DNA of 64,000 nucleotides, taken from assembly GCA_034440635.1 (NCBI GenBank), contig JAOTON010000206.1, positions 62,001 to 126,000 of the forward strand. The letters are read 5' to 3'. The notes under the pieces were generated by a model. The model was given only the letters and a program-made list of their open reading frames with translations, made no database searches and was not told where the DNA came from. This DNA is from Lepas anatifera. Its lineage: Eukaryota; Arthropoda; Thecostraca; Lepadidae. A program made the position numbers and the translations under genes. Positions 1-10,127 of this stretch are shown piece after piece. Numbering within the stretch: the stretch's first letter is position 1; the number at the start of each line of letters is the position of its first letter.

Positions 1-13
1 CACATCTTGTCGA

Positions 14-1235
14 TTGATGCTTTCCAAAGGTACGGTCCCAGGTCCATCAGTGGAGCCAGTGCAGTGCCACAAGAGCCCCTCAGAACCAGGATCTTCTGGG
101 CTCCATAGTGTGGTCGAAAGTATAGACCCTTCAACACCAGAAACTCAGAACTCTAGCGATGGAGTCATGAATTTGGATCAATCTATTGAGGCCATAAATC
201 AATCGGCGCAGGCCCTAGGAGAAACGCCAATTCAGCAAAAACGGATAAGGTCTAAGAAGTACAGAAAGACAAAATTATCAAAAATTCTTCTTAGGCAAAT
301 TGAGAAGATCGATCCATAGGCAGCATTTTGCATTCCTCAACCACAGGAAGAGAAAGCAAAAAACTTTGATGATATGATGAACCAACTTCGTCAGAAATTC
401 AAAGACTCGACCATACCCAGTGACAAAATAAGAGTGATGACAACGGTACCAAGAACTTGAACTATTCGGAAGATTGCAAAGGAGTTTAACACATCTTATC
501 ATCTAGCAAGATGTGCCAAGCATCTGCAGGAAACGTCGGGATGCCTATCAGAAACAAATCCGAAACTTGGAAAAGTGTTAAACCCCGACACAGTCAAGCT
601 AGTCAAGGATTTTTATAGGGATGGTGACATAAGTCGTGACATGCCTGGAAGCAAAGACTTCGCCACTATCCGAAACAAAGAAACAGGGAAATGGGAGAAG
701 AGACAGAAGCGTCTCGTTCTGTGTAACCTCAAAGAGACTTACTGATGTTTCAAAACTTTTCGATTTTCTGGAACAGGAAATTGGGAAGCGTCCAGAAAAT
801 ATATTTTATTTTTCAGATGGCGCTGCTTCGCAATATAAGAATTTTAAAAAAACTTCGTAAATGTATCGCACCATTTTGCAGATTTTGGCATGGATGTTGA
901 ATGACATTTTTTGCCACTGCCCACGGAAAGGGTCCCTGTGATGGGGTGGGAGGGTCAATAAAGCGGCTTGCTAAACGAGCAAGCTTACATACGCAGATCA
1001 TAGAAACACTGGAACAATTTTATGATTTCCTTAAGATTCATTCATCGACCACGTTTGCGAGTACTTTCCTGAAAATCTGATATTAGAGGAACGCAATGTG
1101 CTGAATGACAGGTTTGCTGCTGCCCGCACTGTACCAGGAACGAGAAGTGTGCATTGTGTTTGCTCTTCTCTGCGTAAGGGTTATGTGTTCGTCAAGCTAT
1201 ATTCAAGCAGTGAGACAGGAAGGGAGGTACGCGTG
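14..1235 (+). pseudogene. Broken transposon-type protein of an uncharacterised family
   Basis: A protein-like reading runs mostly in one frame, broken by stops near 317, 458 and 741 and by at least one frame change (the stretch around 740-860 reads in another frame). Recognisable blocks in order are DISRDMPGSKDF (about 628-663), QKRLVLCNLKE (about 700-735), SDGAASQYKNF (about 815-847), HFFATAHGKGPCDG (905-946) and RTVPGTRSVHCV (about 1127-1162). From memory, this order of blocks occurs in uncharacterised multicopy proteins of invertebrates that behave like DNA-transposon products, but I cannot name the superfamily. The first 100 residues (14-319) are Ser/Pro/Gln-rich and then basic (KKYRKTKLSK). 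Several disabling lesions make it a dead copy. The 5' end may lie outside the window. I saw no terminal repeats. Confidence 0.5.
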
Positions 1236-2122
1236 ACGAAAAATATATGATGACCCAATGAGTACAAGGCCAGTCATTATATTATGTCGGTTGATCTTAC
1301 TTTGAAAATTATAAACGCGCACTTGTGATTCGTATTTGTAATGATGGAATTTGACGTCATATGGTATGAAATAATCAAAACTGATTCCAAAGTTGAAAGC
1401 TGAATAGGGCTCATAAACTCACATATCTTCCATTCCATCATTTAGTACTGCTTCCGTGCTTCTGGGCTAAGTCCTAATATTCTGTTGGAGCTTTGAATCA
1501 GAAACCCGCCAGAATTATCTATTGGGTCAATTCCGCAAGTTTTTATATTTTAAGCAATAATGCGAGAGTCAATCGGGTCAGAACTTTTATTTTAACGGCA
1601 TTGTTTTCATTTTATCACTGCGTTGGACACCGGTATTCCAGTAATATCCCAGGACTTGCTCTAGAATAAATAAATAGGAAGCTAAAAGGTGACATGTTAG
1701 ATTTCTCCTTTATCATATTAATTTGTTTGGCTTCCCGTGACCTCAAGATTGACATGATGTTAAAGCAGGCATCGCAGGCCCATCGTTATTTTCAGAAGCC
1801 ATGGGACACCAATAGTTGTTTTCCATGCTCTTTACTTATATATGCCGGGTTTAGTTGGGGTTTTAACCCCCTCCGCGTACTCTGCGTGAAATGCGCAAAC
1901 CCACAATCATGCACGGGTGGAGCCCGTATTACCTTGGTGTTCCGCGTTATCTCCGCGTTATAGAAGGTCCAAAATGTGATAAGACAAAATATGAAATTAT
2001 CAGTCTCTACAATTCACCTATTACCCAGCGTTCGTAAAACAACTGAGTTTGTTTTCAGAAGATATTAAAAGACGGGTTTGTTTTTTTCAACGGTTTTTCA
2101 ACGAATGTTCAGAATACTTTAA
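1236..2122. other. No gene seen; AT-rich spacer before the LINE
   Basis: Both strands are broken into short frames. No RNA gene or terminal repeat was recognised. The right part may be the 5' untranslated region of the LINE that follows, but no boundary is visible. Confidence 0.4.
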
Positions 2123-2185
2123 GTGAAGTATACAGTCCAATGGAGAAATATACCAGACCTTATAACTTCCGATGACATCTATTTG

Positions 2186-3085
2186 ATGACAATGAAGACC
2201 GCTTTGCTTCTGTGCGTCATCGTGGCACGCTGGTGGACATCACCAACTGATCAGACCGACGCCTTCAGCTATAAAACATCCAGCATCGCCGCAGCTAGCA
2301 CTGCTTTAGACCCTCGGCGTCCAACTCAGCCGGCTAGATGTCCCAACAGCCCCCACAGGAGGTCTTTATTTCTCCGCCTACTCTTGCTAACAGCCGGAGA
2401 CGTGCATCCCCATCCAGGGCCCAATCCAGGGCAAAAGCCGACTAAGGCATGTCACCAGTGCTCAAGGGCTAACGCGAGAAAACGGACCATCCAGTGCAAC
2501 AGACGCAACAACTGGTTTCATCTATCATGCGTCCAGATCACGAAAGCCCAGGCAGCTGCCCTGGCACAGTGGTGGTGTCCCACTTGTATGGGCGCAGGCA
2601 ACAGCCCGCAGTCTACTCGGTTCCAGACACATGACTCAGCCATTGCAGAAAAACAAGTAAACGAAGCGTTAGCTGATGATATAGCCGAGCTGCGAAGCGG
2701 ATATCGAGTGATTCCAAGGATTCCCAAAGGAGCCAGAATCGCGGCAGCAGATGCTCTGGCAACGCTGATCACTACCGCTGCGAGGGAGAGGTCTGCAACT
2801 GCCTGGTCTCAGCTACTGAAGTTCCCACTACTGGCCCTGTCATTGCCGCCCAGAGCGGACACAATTTCTGACGAAACCTCTCTTACAACGAAAATAAAGC
2901 GTCAGGTTTCGGCATATATGGACACTGGAGACAATGTACTTGCAGTAAACAAGAAATCAGCATCAACGCGGTGACGTAGGAGACTGCAATCAACAGGCGA
3001 TATATTTCGTAGGCGAGTCGGCGCCAAACTCTGCGACGGCGATATCAAGGGTGCCCTAAGGATTCTGACGTCCAGCGATGAAGCG
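2186..3085 (+). pseudogene. LINE N-terminal region: 2A-like peptide and PHD finger
   Basis: The frame is open from 2123; the first ATGs are at 2186 and 2192, followed by a hydrophobic stretch (ALLLCVIVARWW). Around 2385-2420 it reads LLLLTAGDVHPHPGP, close to the ribosome-skipping 2A consensus D(V/I)ExNPGP, which is found near the N-terminus of many invertebrate LINEs. Here the Glu and the Asn of the consensus are both His, so activity is doubtful. A PHD-type zinc finger follows at about 2449-2592: CHQC, then C-x(6)-WFHLSC, then WWCPTC. Such fingers occur in several LINE N-termini and may bind histone tails. The frame runs on in phase into the RT, interrupted only by TGA at 2972-2974, which looks like CpG decay of an Arg codon. 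Confidence 0.75.
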
Positions 3086-3722
3086 GTGTCGCCGTCTGAA
3101 GAGACCATCTCCGGTCTCAGACTCAAGCACCCAGAAGCCCCCTCAGACCTGGAACTACCACAGTGCCCCGATGAGGGAGTGGAGCTGCCATTGAAGGTAT
3201 CTGAGGCCGAGATCATTGCTGTTATTTCTGCCTTCAACCCCGGCTCCAGTGGTGGCTTAGATGGCCTGCGTCCGGCGCACCTCAAATATCTCACCGGCAA
3301 CTCAGCAGGTGAGGCTGGCGTGCGTCTGGTCTCGGCGCTCACAGGTCTGGTTGACCAAGTCCTGCTAGGCGAGTTGCCGGCTGCAGCACGGGACATATTC
3401 TTCACGGCGTCACTGACCGCTTTGAGGAAGACTGATGGTGGTGTTCGACCTATAGCCGTCGGCTCTGTTTACAGAAGGCTGGCCACAAAAATTGCTCTCA
3501 AGCCTCTGACCGGAGAGCTCGGGCAGCAGCTACGGCCAGAGCAGCTCGGTTTTGGCACTCCAGGTGGCTGCGAGGCAGCAGCGCACGCGACCAGGCTCTT
3601 CATACAGAATATGAGTAAGGACGAAGTACTTGTTAAAATAGACATGAAGAATGCATTTAATTCAATCCGCCGAGACAGCTTTCTTCGAGTCGTCCGTGCC
3701 CGCGCTCCGTCCTTGTACCGAC
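3086..3722 (+). pseudogene. Reverse transcriptase, N-terminal half
   Basis: In the same frame as the N-terminal region, this part reads the fingers and start of the palm of an RT. Blocks include GSSGGLDGLRPAHLK, GGVRPIAVGSVYRRLATK, EQLGFGTPGGCEAAAHA and motif A, KIDMKNAFNS, with its catalytic Asp at 3641-3643. Reverse transcription would be primed at a nicked target. The frame is cut at SLYR (about 3720) by an insertion flanked by GTACCGAC at 3715-3722 and 5443-5450. RT homology resumes right after it. Confidence 0.85.
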
Positions 3723-4041
3723 CAGGGCAGTTGAATAACGGGTACTTCAAAGTTTTGTACCCAAAGTGATCAGAATCATAGTTTAGTACCAGTTTTAGTA
3801 TAGTATACTAGGAATATGCCAAAAATAATACTAGTTTAGTACATTGATATAAGGTAAACACAAACGGCTGCAGCTGGTGACTGTGGTATTTGTTTGTACC
3901 CAAAACAGGATGGAGAAGCAGTGCATCACATATGCTATTCGAATTATTTTTCGTGTTGTTTTGTCATGTCGGTATTGAGCAGAGGTGCGATGTCGGCCAG
4001 TAGCGTACGCGACCAGTAAATTAATACGACTACGTAGCAGG

Positions 4042-5060
4042 CATAAGCGGATCCAGGGTCGCAGATCGGAGGGGCATGTTACGGGGGGCGCCATCCAGAT
4101 CAAGGGGGCGGCACTTTTGGCCGGCAAAACCTATCATGTGTATGTCAAATTCTATAGCGGCGCGCCGATTCTTGCATCGGGGGGAGGGGGTGCGGTGACA
4201 TTTCAGGGGGCACCATCGACCCCACAGAGCACCGCCATGAACATTTGAGAGGACGCCGAGGGTTGATTCATTGTCCCTTTTATTAGGACAGGGGCGGATC
4301 TAGGCCATACGTTTGGGGAAGGCAATCTCAGGAAACATTGCGAACATGGTGTCGTTTCGATGACAATCGGCTGAAAGTGGGTACAATTCAGCCACTTTGG
4401 GGACCATGGCAGGTGCGGATGCAGAATTTTCTCAAAAAGAGGCTCGGTTTTCAATTGTAGGGGCCCCCGCTCGTGGTTTTCATTTTTCATAAATTGGGCG
4501 TTAAAAGTGAATAAATCATCAGGGTGGTGTGTATTTAAACGTAGTTATTAAATAAAGTTTGATACTTTTGGGGGACTCCAGGCCAGCTATTGGGACCCCC
4601 GAGACCAGTATCCGTGGCGTTTGGGCTCCTTGAATTTACCTAAGAAACGCCCACTGAACATAAAGGGAGCCCCCTGCTTCATAGGCGGATCCAGAATTAC
4701 CAATCAGGGGAGGGGGCGCCATCCGTTCCGGGGGGCACCATTTTTGAACGGTAAAATCTATCAGGTGGGCGGAAAATTCTATCGGTAGGCACCGATTTTC
4801 GCATCCTGGTGGGGATAGGAAGCGACATTTTAGGGGGCACCATCGACCCCTCAGGGGGCGCCGTGACCATTTCAGGGGGTGGCGAGGGTCGATCGGGGGG
4901 GCACGTTTCCCCCTTGTCCCCCCTGGATCCGCCTATGCCCTGCGGAGGGCCTTTTGTCGTGCTCAAGGCCAGGCTAACGGTACGCGGTCGCCCTCATCAC
5001 CTACCATCCCCTTAGATCCGCCCCTGGAACATGACGTATTTACTGCTGGATCCGCCTCTG
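4042..5060. mobile_element. Nested small elements with GGCGGATCC-type ends
   Basis: A left end, CATAAGCGGATCCAG (4042), and a possible right end, CTGGATCCGCCTCTG (5046-5060), may belong to one member of the CATAGGCGGATCC family. Inside lies CAGGGGCGGATCTAGG (4289) ending CCTTAGATCCGCCCCTG (5026), and inside that the intact member at 4680-4937. I found no convincing target duplications for the two outer layers, so the nesting order is inferred. Confidence 0.45.
4680..4937 (+). mobile_element. MITE of the CATAGGCGGATCCAG family
   Basis: A 258-bp element has exact 15-bp terminal inverted repeats, CATAGGCGGATCCAG and CTGGATCCGCCTATG. The 8 bp on each side (CCCTGCTT and CCCTGCGG) match at 6 of 8 positions, consistent with a hAT-type duplication. 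The interior is G-rich with repeated GGGGGCACCAT/GGCGCC blocks. Related copies are at 20999-21272, 21698-21937 and 58246-58501. It has no coding capacity. Confidence 0.8.
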
Positions 5061-5064
5061 CACT

Positions 5065-5290
5065 AGGCAAAAGCATCCCTTAGAGCTAAAAGCATGAAGG
5101 GCGCAAAGTTGCATGAATTTCAAGCGAATACATTGTGTTTTGCACATTCGGACTTTATGAAAAGTTTGGCCGCTTCTAGGATTCGAACCCACGCCTGAAA
5201 ATGAAACCAAAACTTGGGACTGGTTTTCACCGTCTAGCTCTCTGGTTAATGTCACGGCTGGCGGTTTTGACCCCGGAAATGAAAAGAAAA
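5065..5290 (-). repeat. Possible tRNA-derived SINE fragment
   Basis: On the minus strand GGTTCGAATCC (5179-5189) is a perfect RNA polymerase III B-box, with an A-box-like stretch about 85 bp upstream (around 5250-5265). The spacing is longer than in a true tRNA, and no acceptor stem forms. I read it as a SINE remnant inside the insertion. Confidence 0.35.
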
Positions 5291-5450
5291 ATGTCCTGGC
5301 GTCCATTTGAACTGCTTTTCGTGAACCTGCGCGTGGTTTAAGATACCCTCCCGAGGCTCTAGATTGCAAGCTTTTAACATGTGTTCCCTATGGACTAGTC
5401 GAAAATGCCAGCCGTTTAGTAGGAAAAACTTTGAGCCCCCCGGTACCGAC

Positions 5451-6971
5451 TAATGTGGCAATGCATCCAACTCCTCTTTATTTTGGCACCACCAAGATAA
5501 TGTCATCCACGGGTCTGCAGCAGGGTGATCCCGCCGGTCCTGCCGTTTTCTCTCTGGCAATAGACGCGGCGGCACGGGGGAGTTGTGCAGCATTTAACTC
5601 CTGGTATCTGGATGATGGGACTATTGGTGGAAATGTGCACGCTGTCCGTCAAGACATTGAGCGCATTATTCCGGCTTTATCCAACCTGGGTCTAGAAGTA
5701 AATAATGAAAAGTGTGAAATTTTTATATCCAACTCAATCCCGGAATCAGAGCAACAAGTTAGCACTGCCAGGCTGCACCGCCAGTTACCAGGAGCTGCTG
5801 TAAATCCCATGCCCATTATGTTGGGTGTACCTATCACAGCCGCAGCTACTGAGACAGTGATTACAACGAAGGCCAATGATTTACAACGGATGATAGACAG
5901 GCTGCAGTACGTAGACGCCCACTCTGCACTGTTTTTGTTGAAGAACTGCTTGGGGATCCCGAGGTTACAGTACTTGCTTCGTGCCGCGCCCGTGTACCGC
6001 CAGCCCGACATACTGGAGCCGATTGACGACATGGTGAAATCGGCTGTAACCAGCACCACCAATGTGCGGTTTGACGCCAATAATTGGCAGCAGGCTGTTC
6101 TCCCTACCAGATACGGCGGCCTGGGCCTGCGACGTACAGTAGATCTAGCGCTACCCAGCTATGTGGCATCTCTCCACCATTGCCTGCAGCTGGTGGCGTC
6201 GATTTTGCCCGAAAAGGTGCGCCCTCGTCTGTCAGCCGAGCAGAAAATGGCCGTGGCTGCCTGGCAGGTTGCGGCAGACGGGGAGGAGCCGCCGGCAGAT
6301 GAAGCTTCCCGAAATCAGCGCGCTTGGAACTCTGTGCTGGCTGAAAAGTCCCGCTCTTTACTCCTAGCTGCTGCCAACCAGCTGGATCATGCCCGTCTTC
6401 TGGCAGCTGGCACTTCGGAAAGTAGCGCTTGGCTCCAAGCCCTACCATCGGCCAATTTAGGTACGCTTTTAGACCCCGAAACATTGAGAATCGCTGTGGC
6501 GCTGCGAGTCGGTGCCCATGTGTGCGAGCCACACATATGCCGATGTGGAACACAGGCGGACAGCAGAGGGCATCATACCTCGACCTGTCGTTTCAGTGCG
6601 GGCCGCCATCCCCGTCACACCGCACTGAACGATGTTGTCAGGCGGGCTCTACAAGCCGCCGGCATCCCCTCTATTCTCGAACCCACTGGCGTGGACCGAG
6701 GTGATGGCAGGCGACCGGACGGCATGACGGTGTTTCCGTACGCAGAGGGGAAGTCGTTGGTGTGGGACGCCACCTGCATCAACACATATGCAGCTTCTCA
6801 CCTGCTGGCCGCCGCCAGCGCTGCCGGCGCAGCAGCCAAGGCAGTGGAAGCCGCCAAAGTGAGGAAATATTCCTCACTTTCAGACCGCCATATAGTTCAG
6901 CCTGTTGCCTTCGAAACCAGCGGGGCCTGTGGCCCAGCAACAAAGTCTTTCCTGCGCCAGCTGGTGCCAAG
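5451..6971 (+). pseudogene. RT C-terminal half, zinc knuckle and REL endonuclease
   Basis: After a one-base frame change near 5460-5470 the RT resumes at HPTPLYFG. It continues through STGLQQGDPAGPAVF (motif B) and WYLDDGT with the catalytic YLDD at 5605-5616, then the thumb region. A zinc knuckle follows at about 6538-6600 (CRC, then HHTSTC). Next is the restriction-like endonuclease: RRPDG (6709-6723) and LVWDATC with its Asp at about 6765-6767, the PD...D pattern of R2-type nucleases. This enzyme nicks the target to prime reverse transcription. A one-base deletion near 6972 shifts the frame; the other frame carries the conserved tail. Confidence 0.85.
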
Positions 6972-8194
6972 TTGCGCACAGCAACCGGTGACCCGCGGGA
7001 GATGGCCTGGCTGTGGCAGCGACTGGCGGCGGCGGTGGTAAGAGGGAACGCAGCTTGTGTGCGACTCACAAGTAATTTCTCACCCGTCAGCGATGTTTCA
7101 TTCGGGCTAAAAGAAGGAAAAGAAGAAAGGTCACAGAAGAGTTCGGAGTGTAAATTACGACTGTCACCATTGCCGGCCGGCGTCACTGGCCTAGAGAATC
7201 TTGGAAATACTTGCTACATGAACGTTGTATTTCAGGTTTTAGCGTATACTAATGATTTTGTCCATCATATCACGAGTGGCCTGTACCGAGAGGACCTGAA
7301 TTCACGGTCCTCAACTCGCGGTGACATTGCTGAGGAAACACTGAGGAAACAGCGCGTCTCCTGGTAATTATTTGGTCGCAGAAATATCCGTTTGTGTCGC
7401 CACACATGATCCGTGATGTGGTTCGTGCCCATCGAAGTGAATTCGGTGAAGACCGCATGCATGACGCACATGAGTTTCTGCTGTTTCTGCTGGAATGGCT
7501 ACATGAAGATTTGAATGCTGCTGCTCATGCCGAAAAACCTTTACCAGTCCCCAAATAATTGGATGGTTACAGCGCTGGTGATATTGCCTGGCATCAGTTC
7601 TGTCAGGCAAACGATTCAATCATATCCCGGCTTTTCTATGGGCAGGAAAAGTCTGTGCTTCTCTGCACCTTTTGCAGCTACGAATCTGTCACGTTCGAGA
7701 ACTTTACTCTGCTGTCGTTAGCGCTGCCTCCAAATCCGGACCCGCTGGCACAAATCAGTCTTCACCAATGTATCCAGCAGTATATGCATGGCGATTCCAT
7801 TTCAGGCTGGACATGTTCAAATTGTCAGCGGCAACAGGACACCTACAAGAAGTTTGACATGGAGCGACTGCCACCTGTGGTGATTATACACCTGAAGCGG
7901 TTTTCCTACAGCGAAAACGCCTTACACAAGACAAAGACGCATGTTTCTTTCCCTCTTAGTGACCTTGATCTCAGTATAATGGTTAGCAGGCCTTCGCAGT
8001 TCTCTGGCAGCTTTGTATATAGTCTGTACGCTGTAGTAGAACACCATGGCAGCGCCCAGACCGGCCACTACACCGCCTTCTGCTGGAACCAGCCAGCCGC
8101 ACGTTGGCACCGAATGGACGATGGTTCTGTAATGGAAGTGCCGGCCGCAAAAGTAAAGACGGCATCGGCCTACCTACTTTGCTATGCCGCCTGA
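6972..8194 (+). pseudogene. Endonuclease tail fused to a USP8/USP2-like ubiquitin protease domain
   Basis: One frame, open from before 6972 to 7367, contains both the LINE's conserved C-terminal tail (TGDPREMAWLWQRL, VVRGNAACV) and, after a linker of about 40 residues, the USP Cys box GLENLGNTCYMN with its catalytic Cys codon at 7212-7214. After a frame change near 7350 the domain continues with DAHEFLLFLLEWLHEDLN. It then meets a stop at 7556-7558 and runs on in phase: two CxxC pairs (CTFC, CSNC), LPPVVIIHLKRFSY, and the His box TGHYTAFC (His codon 8066-8068) followed by WHRMDDG. All three triad positions (Cys, His, Asp) are visible. It ends at a TGA at 8192-8194. USPs remove ubiquitin from proteins; the blocks look most like the USP8/USP2 group. 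A processed host pseudogene is the alternative, but the shared frame argues for fusion. Confidence 0.8.
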
Positions 8195-9121
8195 GATGTG
8201 CCACAATGCGCACGTGGTGAAATCTAGGTGTGTTAGGATTTCAAATAATTTTATTGTCTGCAAATAATCAATGGGTGAAATGTTCCTTTACATATTAAGT
8301 CAGTTGGATGAAATGTACCTATGAATGTAATGTGCCTACCATTGACGAGTGAATGACCTTCAGATTTATTGCTTTCTGTACTGATGGAGAGCTGACCTGC
8401 TTTTTTGATCGAAAACACATTTATCAGGTGCACGGGTTAAAAACTGTTCAAGGAAGAGATTTTGCGAATAATTCGGAATATTCTTGTCCAAAATCACACA
8501 AAAACGTATGCTAGCGTATATCACATATGATTTGCCCCGGGGCATAGCTGTTCTGCAGAACACTACCAAATTCAAATATCGATATTTCAGAAATTTTACA
8601 AGTCTCCGCCTTTCTTGTTTGCACACATGTAGTCAATGGCTAAGTAAGTCACATGCTAATATTTCAAGCCATTTGAAACAGGCAAAACTAGTAAAAAAAC
8701 GCATTCATAAAATTTGACCTAGTCAGGTCAAAGGTCAAATATGGGTCACATCCAATTTGAGTCCAGTTTCAGAATGGTGAAGCATTTGACTTACATTGGA
8801 AACAATTTGGTCATCAAAATTTCGTAAACATCAGAACTATATGTGCTTGATTTAAGCCAAGTCGGCGAAAACGCGTGACCTTTGATGACCTCTAGATTTG
8901 ACCTCAAGCCCTGCTCCAGACTGAAATTTCATGTGTGACGCTTTTTCATATGGTACTACAAGTGCACCAATTTTCATCAAGTTGTGAGGGGGTCGAGTAC
9001 GAAAATGCCATTTTTTGATCGATTTGACGCGGAATGACCCACAAGTAACCGAAATAATGTTCCCGAGATTGCTTGCAGCGATTTAGCTCTGGGATGTTTT
9101 GGGGAAAGTGTTTGACTTGGC
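8195..9121. other. No gene; possible LINE 3' UTR, then TGACC/GGTCA-rich DNA
   Basis: AT-rich sequence without a long frame. Positions about 8714-8905 carry several GGTCA/TGACC words (for example CAGGTCAAAGGTCA), as in the TTAA elements further on, but no terminal repeat was found. The end of the LINE cannot be placed. Confidence 0.35.
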
Positions 9122-9136
9122 AACACCGGCCGTATT

Positions 9137-9620
9137 ACCACCGTGGTGGCACAGTTGGTTAAGGCGTCGCCGTTGTATGTGGGAGGTCCCTGGATCAAAG
9201 CTGACCTCTGGGAGACTTTTCCTCGACCGCCTCCTACCCAGGAGATGGCTGCAAACTGGGTAGTGCTTGCCTTGACACGGGAGTTTCGCTGACCAACCAG
9301 CGTCCTTGTTATTGGCAGCACGGGCCTGATCAGCCTTTAAATAGATCCACCGGTCCGGTGGCGCGCCCCGAGGGCACGGCCTCGCTTTGTGTCACCGGAG
9401 CAGTCCTCTGCTCCGCCGGGCCCGAGAAATTGGGATAGCCTCTCCGTGTCATACGGTGGGGTATGTGAAAGGGAGCGTGCGGGCACGACTGTCCCGCAAG
9501 GGTGCCGATAAATGAAAACATCTGCCGTGTACATAGTGTGACTGTGTGTATATGTGGTGCAAATATGTAGAAATGTCCCCAGGTCGGGGACGCAAAAATT
9601 AAAATTAAAAAAGGAAAAAA
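9137..9620 (+). mobile_element. 484-bp tRNA-derived SINE with exact 15-bp target duplication
   Basis: The element is bracketed by AACACCGGCCGTATT at 9122-9136 and 9621-9635. Its first 70 bp look like a tRNA: an A-box-like TGGCACAGTTGGTTAAGG (about 9142-9159) and a degenerate B-box region (GGATCAAAGC, about 9191). A GC-rich body follows, then an A-rich tail (AAAATTAAAATTAAAAAAGG). It would be transcribed by RNA polymerase III and mobilised by a LINE. The exact duplication means a fairly recent insertion. The body is long for a SINE and could be composite. Confidence 0.8.
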
Positions 9621-10127
9621 AACACCGGCCGTATTTTCGTGACATGAGAAAAATTTGACAGCATGTCCTTAATTTTGTATATTTTTATGTTCATCCGGTA
9701 AATTTTCCTGTCAGTTATACACATGCTCATAATGGTATTGAACCTGTCTTTGCGATAGTGGCGCTAAAAAATAATAGCTAAATTTCTGGATATTTTAGCC
9801 TCTGCAAAAACCTCGGGCTTTTGCACGATTTCCGTGGTAAGCTGCCGGATATTTCTGCTCGGCAGTAAATCCGATATTTAACCCTTTACGACTTCCCACT
9901 GGCTCATTTTAAATCACAATTCCAGGGCAAAACACTAAATGGTATAGGCGGTAGAACGGGGGAGGGGGCACCGGGGCACCACTGTGCCCCCCCCGAATGG
10001 TTCGGAATGAGCTGAGTGTGGCCAATGGCTCTCTCTTCTGAGGACAGAGGGTGGTCGTGCCATGCAGATGCGGTGGTCCATACTTGATCTAGCTCACCAA
10101 AGCCATCAATGAGTGGGAGAAGTCATC

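Larger units (their letters stand above)
3723..5442. mobile_element. 1.72-kb insertion in the RT, hAT-like, 8-bp target duplication
   Basis: The RT is interrupted exactly between two copies of GTACCGAC (3715-3722 and 5443-5450). An 8-bp duplication and a CAGGG start suggest a hAT-like insertion. The left 190 bp (CAGGGCAGTTGAATAACGGG onward) recur at 52610-52817, so this is a dispersed family. The right end (TTGAGCCCCC) matches the left only weakly in inverted orientation, around the words TCAAAGTTTT, so the terminal inverted repeats are degenerate or one end is rearranged. No transposase frame is present. The interior holds other small elements at 4042-5060. Confidence 0.7.
2123..8194 (+). 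mobile_element. Decayed REL-endonuclease LINE with a fused USP protease domain
   Basis: This non-LTR retrotransposon encodes, in order, a 2A-like peptide, PHD finger, reverse transcriptase, zinc knuckle, PD-(D/E)XK (restriction-like) endonuclease and a C19-type ubiquitin-specific protease. It lacks an N-terminal AP endonuclease, which with the C-terminal nuclease places it among R2/NeSL/Hero/Utopia-type LINEs. The copy is dead. I see an in-frame TGA at 2972-2974, a 1.72-kb insertion at 3723-5442, frame changes near 5460, 6972 and 7350, and a stop at 7556-7558. Without the insertion the coding length is about 4.3 kb, roughly 1,430 codons. The USP is the unusual part: some NeSL/Utopia relatives are known to carry a Ulp1-type cysteine protease, but I recall no USP in a LINE. 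Untranslated ends and a target duplication could not be placed. Confidence 0.8.

Noticed and set aside
8066..8194. Stand-alone functional host USP gene
   Set aside because: A frame change, an in-frame stop, no introns, and a shared frame with the LINE tail argue for a fused, dead element domain.
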